The notes: generated by a model not told the origin, from the sequence alone. Positions 37,876 to 47,329 are shown, counted from the first letter of the stretch. The stretch is DNA of 64,000 bases from Tigriopus japonicus (GCA_010645155.1 JAAGOF010000251.1:66873-130872), one strand, 5' to 3'. Numbers and translations are program-made.

Positions 37876-38965
37876 TTAAATTTTGCACCGAAAGTTTTGA
37901 CAATTCCACCACTAGCTGTCATGGGACTGCAAAAGCCTGAAGAGCATCTTTAGGTCTACTCATGGCTTCCTCTCAGAATTGACGCAAAAACGAAGATTTT
38001 TCAAACTTTCTTGCAACTTTTGTTCGTAAATTACTTTTAATGTTTTGTGCTATATGTCGTGTTAAATTTATGCGAGCCCAATCAGCTTCAACAGTTAGCC
38101 AATGTGTTTTAATTTTTATGTTCTAAAAATATTTAATCCTCGGTAATGCTCACTTATGGCGACCAATGACGAAACAAACCCATTTGTCTATTTTCAGTTC
38201 TTCATCAGACCTGCAAAGATTTATCAATACTTGGTTTAAAGCCAAGGAAACCAACCAAAATTTTACGTCTCGTCTTGAACATTTATAATCCACTTACCAT
38301 TGCACTTTCATATCCGCCAGACCAATTTTGGAGCTTCATCAAAAAGCTTCGTTGTAATTTTAGAAAGTCAACACCAAATCCAACGACTTCGTTACGTGTT
38401 GAGCGAAATCAAATTTATGCCGACTTGCGACAATCGTTATGCCAATCCTGAACGAAGCCATTGAAATCCACGTTTCCCAGACAAGATAGCTCATCAACAT
38501 TTGGGAAAATGCAGCGAAAGGTGTACGTAAATGTACGTAGCTATTGCATTTGCCTTTGTGTTTCTAATCTGTTGCTAAAATGAGAGCTATTTTACTGACA
38601 CATGAAATTGAAATATTTTTATCGGTTCATTGTGTCTATTTTTAAGAAAGGCTTGCCAAGTATTTGATTTTAGGAAAATATTTTTTCTTTTAATTTTGGT
38701 ACTTTCCATGATGAATTTGGACAAATATACGATTGAGAGTAGGCTTTTCAAAAAGCTCATTTACCTGGCCGTCTGCAAGTGTGGGTTCAATACGCCAAGG
38801 ACGTCTCTAGTATTTTTCGAAATCCGCGGATACGCTAACGGTCCTTTAACGAACAGCTGACTTGGAGTTCACAATACATATGTGACTACTCTTCCAATAT
38901 AGCAAATATCAATCTCAAATTAAAAAGTGCAAATTGCACTTAAGAAAATAAACATACATACATAC

Positions 38966-39045
38966 ATAATACTGGGAGGTCACTGTGCAAATACAGCTCC
39001 CAAAATTGGACCCTGACACAAAAGTTTTTTAACTTCGCAATATAT
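38966..39045 (+). repeat. Dispersed repeat (family D)
   Basis: TACTGGGAGGTCACTGTGCA through CAGCTCCCAAAATTGGACCC and TGACACAAAAG recurs at 59612-59690. Its first part (GGGAGGTCACTGTACTAATA) recurs at 58868-58895. Confidence 0.7.
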
Positions 39046-40409
39046 GCTGAACCAAGGATCACTGAAGACATGGATACCTCGGCTATTGGCGAAAGTCGTT
39101 TTTCGAATTCTAGGCTAGGCAGAGAAAAATCTAATTAAACCAGTTGTCTGAATAGCAATTTAAAGCACATGTGCTTAATTTTAACTTGATGGACTGAAAT
39201 TTGTGTCAGTAAGAACACTTTGAAGCATAGAACATAACGTGCTTTAAGAATCACTTTTTTGGAACATGCTTGAAGCATTCTTCGACTTTAGTCAGAAGTC
39301 CTTGAAAAACGAGGTTTTGCAACCACTTGGTTTTATCTTCCGCGAACAGAACCCCTAGTGCTGCTTTTTAAACAAATAAACAATTTTCGTTGTATCGAAT
39401 GTATCGAATGGGCTCGATTCAAACTCTTGAGTTCTCAATATTTTCAGTTTAGATTAAAGGGCATTATTTATATTTTTTTATGGCGGACTTGATTGATTTT
39501 GATTGATTGATTTTTTTTTTATTGGGGAAAGGGGCATGATGGTGATAAATTGCAATGAAAAATTTGCGCCAGGATCCCAAGTTACCCATATGTGGGTACT
39601 TGTTTTCGTGGGAAACCCTTTCCGGTTCTAGCGGGATCATCATCAATACATTCTAAAAGAGAGAAACCAAATTGGTCATTGTCTTGAAAGATTAAAAGCT
39701 CATAATATCAAAGATTAGTGAACACATAAAATACAACAATAGTTAATTTTATTGTCATCAGTTAAAGAATTGTTATATCAATATGTACATCCAGAAGATA
39801 AAAAGACTAGAATTTCGTAAAATGCAATTTTTTTTTGTAAAATTTGGCCTTCCTCAATGAGAGAGCTGTGCAGAACCAAAAATGGAAAAATCAGGAAAGG
39901 TTCACGATTAGAAATTAGGAGCTATTTTATACCATTTTCATGAACGTAAAAGTCAGCTGAACTCCTCTATTCAGTTAAAGAATCCAATATCATGTCAAAG
40001 CTAAAACCATCCAAAACCATCCTTTACCACATTGTAAAGGTTTTCTTTACTCATGAAATGGCAAATCATCCGTTAATTTCTTTGAAAGGTCTGATTACTT
40101 TATTACTGATATAATTCCTAGCATTCGTGTTTACTTGGTAAATCATTCACAGATCTGATAATTCAAATTTTTTCATTCTCTTTTATTTTTGACGATGTTT
40201 TAGACTTTCTTTTAACATTCAAAAGAAAACTTGAGAGATGTTACATTTGAAAAGATACAACAAAGGAAATGTGATATTGTTATAAGCTACAGATCTGTGG
40301 TTAATGAATATTTTAAACCAGATATGTCATTTCTCCTTATGCCTGAGCTCGCTTTGCTCATTTGTGATTAAACCTTTCAAGCACCTTCAATTCAATCCTA
40401 ACCTTCTCA

Positions 40410-40691
40410 ATGAGGCTCATTTCTTGGATAAACGTTTTACCCATCGCTATAACCCTGGTTCATGGACAATTGTTTGAAAATCCATGGGACCAATTAGACC
40501 ATTGTTCATGCTCAAATGAGCACATTAGTGACCCTGGGAGTTATATTTCCTTGGTGGGAGGTGTTCTTCAAGTTCCTAAAGACTACAACAAGAATGTTGA
40601 GCCTCCAGGGAAACCCATGACTGTAGACATTGGTTTTATAGTCAATGATGTCCTGGAAATAGATGATGACGCTTATTCCGTCACACTCAAG
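40410..40691 (+). CDS. Cys-loop ligand-gated ion channel subunit, exon 1
   Basis: First of six exons (40410-40691, 40753-41058, 41190-41402, 41465-41558, 41629-41729, 41790-42305; 503 residues; all junction phases agree). The product is a pentameric ligand-gated channel subunit of the plasma membrane. Exon 1 holds a signal peptide (MRLISWINVLPIAITLVHG), a Cys pair HCSCSN and the start of the extracellular domain (VDIGFIVNDVLEIDDD). The pore motif PGRVALIITTFLVLVN resembles the insect pHCl/CG7589 group, some members of which are pH- or zinc-gated chloride channels, rather than GABA, glycine or glutamate receptors. Ligand and anion selectivity are inference. Donor AAG|GTGGGT; the intron is only 61 bases. 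Confidence 0.9.
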
Positions 40692-40752
40692 GTGGGTAAA
40701 TCTACAATGAACTAAGAAGGCAAAATAATCCAAAATCTTTTTTTTCCTTTAG

Positions 40753-41058
40753 ATGGAAATGCCTATGTATTGGAATGACTCACGGATTCATTTTAATACC
40801 ACTCTAATGGATCAGGTCTCTCCCAATCGTTGGTTCTATATTGATCCTGTTTGGAAAGATGATCTTTGGTTCCCTTCGTTGGTTGTTCAAAACATGCAAG
40901 AGTTCAAGACCATTACCTCCATCAAGTCCAACGAAAAGTTTATGATTACACAAATCCCTGACAAACGATTTTATTATGTCGCCATGCATTTGATTACGTT
41001 CACATGTGGTTTAAAGTTTGATTACTTCCCTTTTGACATTCACCTTTGTTCAATGAAG
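40753..41058 (+). CDS. Cys-loop channel, exon 2 (ligand-binding domain and Cys-loop)
   Basis: 102 codons, phase 0 at both ends. Includes loop motifs NRWFYIDPVWKDDLWFPSLV and the signature Cys-loop, residues 179 and 193 of the protein: C, thirteen residues with FDYFPFD in the middle, C. The 3' splice donor is AAG|GCAAGT, a GC donor in an otherwise perfect consensus; the frame runs into a stop at 41107 if not spliced. The spacing from the second Cys to the next conserved block (nine residues, then IEEL) matches other Cys-loop receptors only if this GC donor is used. Confidence 0.9.
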
Positions 41059-41189
41059 GCAAGTTCTAGGGCTAGGTTCCGTGTTTTAAACAAGAGTTGT
41101 TGCGGCTGATATTGTAATCAAAACGGAATTCCTTACAAGTGCACCACGAAACCTAGAGATCACTGCTATTTCGATTGACATAATTTTAG

Positions 41190-41402
41190 GTTCATTTGGA
41201 CAGTCCCATTGAAGAGCTTCAGTTGGACTTCTTTCATGGTTCTCACTTGAAGTGGGGTTGGGCCAACACGACAACAATCTTGGATTATGCAATTGATTTT
41301 GAGCCTCTGCCCATTGAGGCACTACTTGAAACCAACACGATGTTTACCGGAATCTCGTACAAAAAGTCTGTTTCAGGTTTTGCTGTCAAGCTCTCCCGCA
41401 AG
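41190..41402 (+). CDS. Cys-loop channel, exon 3 (end of extracellular domain)
   Basis: 71 codons, phase 0. Reads VHLDSPIEELQLDFFHGSHL and ends SGFAVKLSRK just before the first membrane helix. Its donor is AAG|GCGAGT, a second GC donor in a row. Using the nearby GT site at 41422 with a shifted acceptor would insert extra residues (ASNLFC) before M1. The GC choice keeps exactly nine residues between the Arg of LSRK and the FIPS motif, as in other family members. Confidence 0.85.
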
Positions 41403-41464
41403 GCGAGTAACCTATTCTGGTAATTTTTCATTCATTTGACAGATAATACTTTGTTTTATTATAG

Positions 41465-41558
41465 ATCAGTGTCTACGTTTTCAACTACTTTATTCCTTCG
41501 GGCTTGTTCGTTGTGGTCAGTTGGGTCAGTTTGATCATTCCCCCTGATGCTGTCCCAG
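41465..41558 (+). CDS. Cys-loop channel, exon 4 (M1 helix)
   Basis: Encodes ISVYVFNYFIPSGLFVVVSW, the M1 helix with the FIPSGL and SWVS motifs of the family, then IIPPDAVP leading into M2. The donor is CCAG|GTTTTTTTTT, a weak site with a T run; phase 1 forms the Gly of PGR across the junction. Confidence 0.85.
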
Positions 41559-41628
41559 GTTTTTTTTTTAAATATAATATTTGGCATTATTCAATTATAA
41601 ATGACAACACTTATGTCCAATATTTTAG

Positions 41629-41729
41629 GAAGAGTTGCTTTGATTATCACGACATTTCTTGTCTTGGTGAACATTGCAAACACGGTTTTCTCAAGTTCGC
41701 CTACAGCAGATACCATTAATCCCATTCAG
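41629..41729 (+). CDS. Cys-loop channel, exon 5 (M2 pore helix)
   Basis: Encodes RVALIITTFLVLVNIANTVF and SSSPTADTINPIQ, the pore-lining M2 and the M2-M3 loop. The intracellular end reads P-G-R where most anion-selective members have P-A-R; P-G-R is known from the insect pHCl-2/CG7589 group. Acceptor atattttag, donor CAG|GTAAAT. Confidence 0.88.
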
Positions 41730-41789
41730 GTAAATTTGCTCACTCTTTCCAAAATTGTCCGCCTTCATTGAAACAATTCACTCTTATAG

Positions 41790-42305
41790 GTCTGGATTTT
41801 AGCTTGCATCGTGTTTGTCTTTATGACTGTGCTGGAATACGCGTACATTCTGTTCATGATGAGACGAGTCAAAAGACACATTCTTCTTGCAAATAACTTG
41901 AAGAAAAACAAGCCAAGAAAGACATCCAAAGTGTACACAATGGACGAGCAACCCAAGATATCCACCTTAAATTCGGCTCGAACTCATTCGCTTACCAGTC
42001 CAATTCCTGAGCATGAATATCTGGATAATGGGACAGTTAAAGAGTTTCTAACGGAAAGTACAGTGAGCCAGGACATGAGTAACATCGGTAGACGAATTCA
42101 GGGGATAAAAAACCACTTCCTGGAATGGAGATCAAAAGTTCGAACGGTTTTGAGTCCTCTGCTTGATGATTTCATTGATAACTTTCAACCCGACGATACT
42201 AACCTGCAATTGCTAATGGCTAATACTGACTTTGTCTTTTTCTGGATCATGATAATGGCCTTCTTGATTTTCAACACGATTTACTGGACTTACTACACAT
42301 TGTGA
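41790..42305 (+). CDS. Cys-loop channel, exon 6 (M3, cytoplasmic loop, M4)
   Basis: Starts with M3 (VWILACIVFVFMTVLEYAYI), then a basic cytoplasmic loop of about 110 residues (RRVKRHILLANNLKKNKPRK at its start), then M4 (FVFFWIMIMAFLIFNTIYW) and a short end YTL. The stop codon TGA at 42303-42305 overlaps an AATAAA hexamer by one base. Confidence 0.9.
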   Translation, partial: VWILACIVFVFMTVLEYAYILFMMRRVKRHILLANNLKKNKPRKTSKVYTMDEQPKISTLNSARTHSLTSPIPEHEYLDNGTVKEFLTESTVSQDMSNIGRRIQGIKNHFLEWRSKVRTVLSPLLDDFIDNFQPDDTNLQLLMANTDFVFFWIMIMAFLIFNTIYWTYYTL

Positions 42306-42310
42306 ATAAA
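42305..42310 (+). terminator. AATAAA overlapping the channel stop codon
   Basis: The first A of AATAAA is the last base of TGA. If used, the 3' UTR would be only a few tens of bases and would end before the MITE at 42354. Confidence 0.45.
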
Positions 42311-42353
42311 ATTCGTTGGATTTTAGTTCAGAGCATTCTGAAAATTATCATTT

Positions 42354-42509
42354 GGGCCGAAAAAATATATATTTTTTTCTTTTGCTGTGGAGCAGAAATC
42401 CCAAACGTTTCGCAGGGTAATTTCAGCTGATGACTGATAATCGTCAACTGATCCTACTCCTTGAAACGACTAGAATTGCAGCTCTACAGGAAAAAAAAAT
42501 CCGGGCCCT
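42354..42509. mobile_element. Short palindromic MITE (family E), copy 1
   Basis: Arms GCTGTGGAGCAGAAATCCCA and its approximate complement GAATTGCAGCTCTACAG, with outer GGGCCGA and TCCGGGCCC. Matches the better-preserved copy at 60998-61149 in reverse orientation. It sits about 50 bases after the channel gene. Confidence 0.75.
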
Positions 42510-43192
42510 GATTATCATAAATATCACTGGTTTTAATAATATACGCTAATAATCGAGGCAGAGAATGATTTGTTGCACCCAAATTCGATTGTTTCAGAAG
42601 TAGGGTTAGGATTAACCTCTTAGAATTCATGTTAAGGAGGACTAGATTAGTTTTCTTTCGTTTTTTTTAAATCAACCATACTTTATCAAACCCACGAAAC
42701 CATTCTTGATTTGCTTGGGAGATAATAACCCTTTTAAAGTAAGATGGAGTGGCCATCTTTGGCAATTTGCATTATTTGTTGCTGAAGTGGCCCTATGATG
42801 CTCGAATTAGCAAATGTTATGTGTTTATAAATACCTTTCAATGACTTGCTATTTTTTAACCGGGCTCCTCTGTTATGTCCCCTCTATCTATCTCTTTGAG
42901 CAACACTTCGTGCGGTAAAAATATTTTGAAACTTATTTTTCAACACGTTACAAATTTGGTCCAATAGAGATGATTTTTTTTTTTGAATTGGCTTAAATTG
43001 GTGAACATTTTTCTTTGCTTTTGCCAACGTCAAATACGGTTAGTTGTAAAAAGTCTTGAACCAAGAAAAAATTTTGCTCCTTATTGCTGAAAAATTCGAA
43101 AAATTACTAAATTTCAATTGTTGAATGAAAAGAAACTGACGACATTCTTTGACGAAGAAGTAACATAATGCGTAAAAAGTTTTTCATTTTTT
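42510..43192. other. Intergenic, channel to Ig receptor B
   Basis: AT-rich sequence between two convergent genes. I see no gene or repeat that I can place. Confidence 0.5.
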
Positions 43193-43198
43193 TTTATT
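43193..43198 (-). terminator. Poly(A) signal AATAAA for Ig receptor B
   Basis: The reverse complement of TTTATT gives AATAAA on the minus strand, 140 bases after the stop codon. Confidence 0.45.
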
Positions 43199-43337
43199 AA
43201 GACTCAATACATTTCTTGTATTGACCTTGGCACAAAATTACTAGTCAACAACACTTTGTCAACCACAAAATGTTTTTGAAAACTAAAGCGTCAGTGTCAT
43301 AAAAACACACCACTCAAAAAAACAAAAGGAATCTCAC

Positions 43338-44744
43338 TTACACAGAAGATTCTAAACATAACTTGTTATTTGTTAAGGTAGGTTTAGAGGGCTTTGCATT
43401 GCCTGATTGAGTAACCTGGGGTTCAGAGATTCCAGGCGAGGAACCATCGGGCTGGTCACCAAAATTTGTAATAATAGCCGAGACGGGCCTTTTTTGATAA
43501 CTGGTTTCATTGTCCTGTTGATCAACACTGTAATAAGTCGTTTTAATCTTCTCTTCCCAACAACATATTCTCTTGTACCTAAAGAAAAACAAAAGGATCG
43601 CAATGGCTGACGCCAATAAAATTATGCCCACCACAATCACTACAATGGCCCAAACTGGAAATCCAGCCGAGTTCGTCAAATCCGTTTCAACCACTTCCGG
43701 TGTTGGTTCAGGGGCGCTTATCAACATGAAAGGATACTCCTGTTCTCCTTGATCATTTACAGCTTTGAGATAATGAAAGAACTGCATATCTTGTTCTTTG
43801 GTGTTGCCCTTGATCAGTAATGTGGCTGTGACAAAAGGGGGTTCTAATTGGAGCTCCCGAGCTTCGTACTGATTTCGTGTTTCCCGTGGTTGGAGTTCAA
43901 AGTTTTCATTACCAAGAAAGATCCACTTGACTTGCTCGGTTTTAGGAACTGGATTTGCTTTGAATTTAATGGAAACTATTGCATCTTCACCTTCATTATA
44001 AGAGAAAGTCAAATCATCGGAAGGAATCGGTTGGGGTGGAAACATCACTTGGAACGAATGTGAAGCGATCGAGGGTTGGAACACATCATTTTGTGTTGTC
44101 ATGCACTTCACATAGAGATTTGTGTAATCAGTATTGGGAACATAGCTAAAGAGTTTGGAGATTTTTAAATAGTTCTCTTCCTGTCCTGAAATTGATAGTA
44201 ATGGAACATCTTTGTCTGAAATTTCCACCGTGGGTCCAACCCAAGCTGAGAGTGAAGGTTGGGGCAACCCATTCACACTGGAACAATCGATTTGATATTC
44301 ATTGGAAGGAAACATTTGCTGATGAGGACGAGAGGCAAATTGGACTTGAGCCTTGCTTTGGACTTGAACATTCACTTTAATTTCTTGTAACTCATTGAGG
44401 TTTACTTTATCTCTGAGCTCACATGACCAAGTTCCATTGTGAAAAAAGTCCACTTTCTTGATCTGTAGGGAACACTTCTTGTCTATGGTTGGTATTCCGA
44501 TCCAATTGATGTTTTCCTCTGATTCTATGGCACAACTTTTGGGGTTATCATCGGCAGTTCGAGAGCATGTACTGCCTTTGAATCGCCAAGTGCAATAGTC
44601 CCAAGGGTATTCACCTTCACCGGTGATTGTGAGTTTCTCATCTCTCTTTGCTATTATGTCTATAGAAGTGGAATATTGCACATTTTCCGCGCCAAAAGCA
44701 AAACCACAGAGCACTAGTTGTACGATGAAAAGTAATGTGTCCAT
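43338..44744 (-). CDS. Ig-domain type I membrane receptor B (paralogue of protein A)
   Basis: 468 residues in one exon. Start at 44744 gives a signal peptide (MDTLLFIVQLVLCGFAFG); an upstream in-frame start at 44846 adds a less signal-like leader. Three Ig-like regions: Ig1 with Cys at 51, 60, 71, 91 and 108, Ig2 with Cys at 144 and 214, and Ig3 beginning SYNEGEDAIVSIKFKANP. A transmembrane helix lies at about 362-388 (VWAIVVIVVGIILLASAIAI), then an 80-residue cytoplasmic tail with TTYYSV and SYQKRP tyrosines. The tail ends ESSV, a class I PDZ-ligand pattern. Ig1 lacks the first canonical Cys present in protein A. The stop TAA lies inside a strong donor (GT-GTAAGTGAG), so a spliced longer tail is possible. 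Function unknown. Confidence 0.88.
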   Translation of the reverse strand: MDTLLFIVQLVLCGFAFGAENVQYSTSIDIIAKRDEKLTITGEGEYPWDYCTWRFKGSTCSRTADDNPKSCAIESEENINWIGIPTIDKKCSLQIKKVDFFHNGTWSCELRDKVNLNELQEIKVNVQVQSKAQVQFASRPHQQMFPSNEYQIDCSSVNGLPQPSLSAWVGPTVEISDKDVPLLSISGQEENYLKISKLFSYVPNTDYTNLYVKCMTTQNDVFQPSIASHSFQVMFPPQPIPSDDLTFSYNEGEDAIVSIKFKANPVPKTEQVKWIFLGNENFELQPRETRNQYEARELQLEPPFVTATLLIKGNTKEQDMQFFHYLKAVNDQGEQEYPFMLISAPEPTPEVVETDLTNSAGFPVWAIVVIVVGIILLASAIAILLFFFRYKRICCWEEKIKTTYYSVDQQDNETSYQKRPVSAIITNFGDQPDGSSPGISEPQVTQSGNAKPSKPTLTNNKLCLESSV

Positions 44745-45280
44745 ATTTTCTCTTTTGACTCGTCGCGAAGTTTGGGTGAATACTTCATCAATACTGTAGG
44801 GTATCAGTAATAGAGGCACCGATAGAGATAAGACGGTAACAATCAAGCCAATTCGGAGAGTCTTATCTTATCGTGGAGCACGATTCATTATAATAGGTGG
44901 GGCTAAATAGAGATCATCCTACAGTTAAACAAAGACAATAACATTTCAATTCATCTGTCACTTGTCAACTTGTTATCTGCTCTAATCTAAGTAATCAAAA
45001 TCCGGCCAAACTCGAAGACCAAAAATCCAAGCATTGTTTATTGAAGTTCTTATCAAAGATGCTCAATATTTGCAAGAGGAAGTGGATTTCTGATCCAATG
45101 GAGTGATAAAGGGCGCAGTATTCACACGTTTTCATGGTTGTACATGATTGGGTTATAAGTTGAGTGCGTGGTGTTGGCACATTAAATGCACAAGATGGCG
45201 CACTTTATGGCTAAACTCTTTTTTATAATAATCTTTGTTGCGAGATTTTTTTTGTTTTCATTGGATGGACTAGTTTGGAT

Positions 45281-45569
45281 TAGAGGACTAACAGAGAAAT
45301 GACACTCCAAAAATATTCATGAGTCACCAAGCCTCCAGCATGTGTGCAATGGGATTTGACGTTGAACACCCTAAGTTATGTGATTCACAACCCAAACATG
45401 CGTTTTTAGGGAGTCAGTTGCAAAATTGCTCATTCAACTGCTTTAGTTGAACAAGAGCAATGTATGAAAAATTAAGTCACTTGACACCCTTGCTGCTTGA
45501 TCAATGAAGTGTGTTCAAAACAAATCTCCACTGACTGTACTGGAGTGACATTTCTCTGTTAGCCCTCTA
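45281..45569. mobile_element. MITE with 28-base terminal inverted repeats
   Basis: Ends TAGAGGACTAACAGAGAAAT-GACACTCC and GGAGTGACATTTCTCTGTTA-GCCCTCTA are inverted repeats with few mismatches. The flanks GTTTGGAT and GTTCGAAC match at five of eight positions, consistent with a decayed 8-base duplication. The 289-base interior is non-coding. It lies upstream of Ig receptor B. Confidence 0.85.
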
Positions 45570-46394
45570 GTTCGAACCACGAACGTTTGTGAGGTGCTTG
45601 TTGAAGATATGCTCCAATTTTTCCTTTTTTTACATTCATTCTTTACAAGAAATTTGATCTTATATTTGTTTCGAACAAGTAACTTTTATGAGGTTCTTAT
45701 CAACGATGCTCAATATTTACAATAGGAAGTGAAGCTTTGGTCCAGTCATAAGAGAGAAATTTCAGTTTTATTGAAATGACACCTCAAACTTACCTTCATG
45801 TTTTGTTGTTAAAATCGACTTAATTATAGAGTTCATCGTCAAAAACATGTATCACAAGTCATCGATTTTGTGACAATACTTTTTCTGACCAATTTGTACT
45901 TTGTCAGGGGAAAAATCAATGGTGGGCTTTTTAAAGGAAATTGAAAGTGGCTGTAATCAATTCACATGTGGTATTTGGGAGGGAACATCTGTTATGTCCA
46001 ATCTGACCTTATATTGCAACGCAAGATGGAACCTTTTTTGCCTTTTGCTTGCAATTACACACAACAAAACCGTCATCAATATTTCAGAAAATCTTGGAGA
46101 GCAATACAAATCACTACTCAAACACAGATATGGTATTAAAATAATCAAGAAGAGTTAAACAAGCTGATATGAAATGGAACAGAAAAATATATACCTTCCA
46201 ATTTAAGTTGACTCATAATCATAACAAGTCTTAGACTTAAACGATTCAGCACCCATTTTTGGTGCATGGTAGAGATTCATGGAGAATGTTGAGCTCCTTG
46301 TGTTCAAGTGTTTGATTTGGTTTGGATATTTAAGGCGAATACGAAACGAAGCTCGTCAGTTCGCTCACCATTTGGTGAGAATCGTGGCAAGATC
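45570..46394. other. Intergenic, upstream of the mucin-like gene
   Basis: One open frame on the plus strand (about 45901-46158) has no signal peptide, domain or clear splice context; I do not call it a gene. Confidence 0.5.
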
Positions 46395-46580
46395 ATGAAT
46401 TGCCTCCTCCCCAAAGGAGTTCTCATCGTTTTAGTTTTGGCGAGTTTCGGCACAAACCAAAGCTTGGCCAAAACTACCAATATTCTCAAGGAATGCTCAG
46501 ATTTTGCAGAAAAATTTGGCTCTTTCCAAGATTGCTTGCAGTATTTCTTGCAACCTGAGAATCAGCATCAGTTATCGAAG
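46395..46580 (+). CDS. Secreted Lys/Ser-rich, Thr-rich mucin-like protein, exon 1
   Basis: First of three exons (46395-46580, 46711-46865, 46919-47303; 241 residues; phases agree). The start at 46395 is chosen because it directly precedes a signal peptide (MNCLLPKGVLIVLVLASFG). The mature N-terminus carries two cysteines in LKECSDFAEKFGSFQDCLQY. The donor is AAG|GTGAGA, phase 0. No known domain. A secreted protein of the extracellular matrix, mucus or cuticle is the simplest reading; that is inference from composition. Confidence 0.8.
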
Positions 46581-46710
46581 GTGAGAGAAGGTTCGGTTTA
46601 TTGTTTAATGTTCGTTCCCATTCAGAACACATGAAGCGTATGATAGAGTATTACTGTTTAGCCGACAACTTTGTAACATGCAATCATACAGTAGTTTCGC
46701 TTTTGTTTAG

Positions 46711-46865
46711 TATGAAGACAAGGATGCACCAAATGGTCTTGAAGGGTTCTCCTTAAGACGTATTAGAGATATGATGAAGACGATTGATAGTTCTGAATTG
46801 ATCTGGACAAGTTCTGAGAGTGACGAACTTTTTGATATTCCACGGGTTTTGAGCTCCGAAAAGAG
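46711..46865 (+). CDS. Mucin-like protein, exon 2
   Basis: Acceptor tcgcttttgtttag, donor AAGAG|GTAAGT, phase 0 in and phase 2 out. Encodes YEDKDAPNGLEGFSLRRIRD and SSELIWTSSESDELFDIPRV, a charged segment with no recognised domain. It was found by splice logic because it is interrupted in the unspliced frame. Confidence 0.8.
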
Positions 46866-46918
46866 GTAAGTTGAGAGGTTGCAGAGACTTACATGCCTTC
46901 ACTACCGTGCCTTTTTAG

Positions 46919-47099
46919 AACAAAAAGATCGCCTAAAAAGGGAAAGAAGTCAAAGGAGAAGTCAAAAGAGAAGAAAAGAAAATCTAAGGAAAAGAAGCGC
47001 AAGTCCAAAGAAAAATCAAAAGAAAGGTCTTCAGAAGAAGCAGAAGAAACGACAACTACTACAACAACCACGACCACAACAACAACAACAAATACTACC

Positions 47100-47130
<31 letters not shown>

Positions 47131-47303
47131 CCATGACCACGACCACGACCACGACGACAACAACAACAACACCCACAACCACTCCCACCACAACCACAAC
47201 TGCTGGCGAGTTTCCGGAAGAGACAACCAAGTCTGATAATCCAGACGATGAGTTTGAACTCACTGGAGGACCAAGGCGAAATGTGCCAGAAGGGAAAAAA
47301 TAG
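46919..47303 (+). CDS. Mucin-like protein, exon 3 (Lys/Ser/Glu block and poly-Thr tail)
   Basis: Acceptor gtgcctttttag. Begins TKRSPKKGKKSKEKSKEKKR, a block of repeated KSKEKK units that is strongly basic. Next come about 46 residues that are almost all Thr with single Asn, Met and Pro interruptions, then an acidic C-terminus (DNPDDEFELTGG) and a stop at 47301-47303. Clustered Thr is the substrate form for mucin-type O-glycosylation. The opposite strand is open across the triplet repeat and encodes a Val run; that is a shadow. Confidence 0.82.
47048..47200 (+). repeat. ACA/ACC/ACG trinucleotide repeat coding for poly-Thr
   Basis: Mixed ACA, ACC, ACG and ACT codons rather than a pure triplet, so Thr is kept while the DNA varies. 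Expect length variation between individuals. Confidence 0.9.
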
Positions 47304-47329
47304 AATATGCTAAAATGTGGTCTCTTCAT

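Larger units (their letters stand above)
26858..40409. other. Gene-poor, repeat-rich interval
   Basis: No convincing host gene in 13.5 kb on either strand. Contents I can support are repeats and decayed mobile elements at 28854, 31136, 31640, 34256, 35641, 36985, 37278 and 38966, listed separately. The promoter of the sidestep-like gene should lie just above 26.9 kb but I see no decisive element. Confidence 0.6.

Noticed and set aside
38990..39010. CCCTGACACAAAAG as a Tc1/mariner terminal repeat like that at 34256
   Set aside because: Similar by eye, but there is no inverted partner or TA flank at the right distance; it is part of dispersed repeat family D.
41403..41470. GT donor at 41422 with acceptor at 41469 in the channel gene
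   Set aside because: In frame, but it adds residues before M1 and breaks the conserved spacing to FIPS; the GC-AG intron fits better.
45901..46158. Plus-strand 85-residue frame upstream of the mucin-like gene
   Set aside because: No signal peptide, no domain, and no matching donor or acceptor.
46889..47329. 146-residue minus-strand frame with a Val run
   Set aside because: Antisense shadow of the poly-Thr coding repeat in the mucin-like gene.
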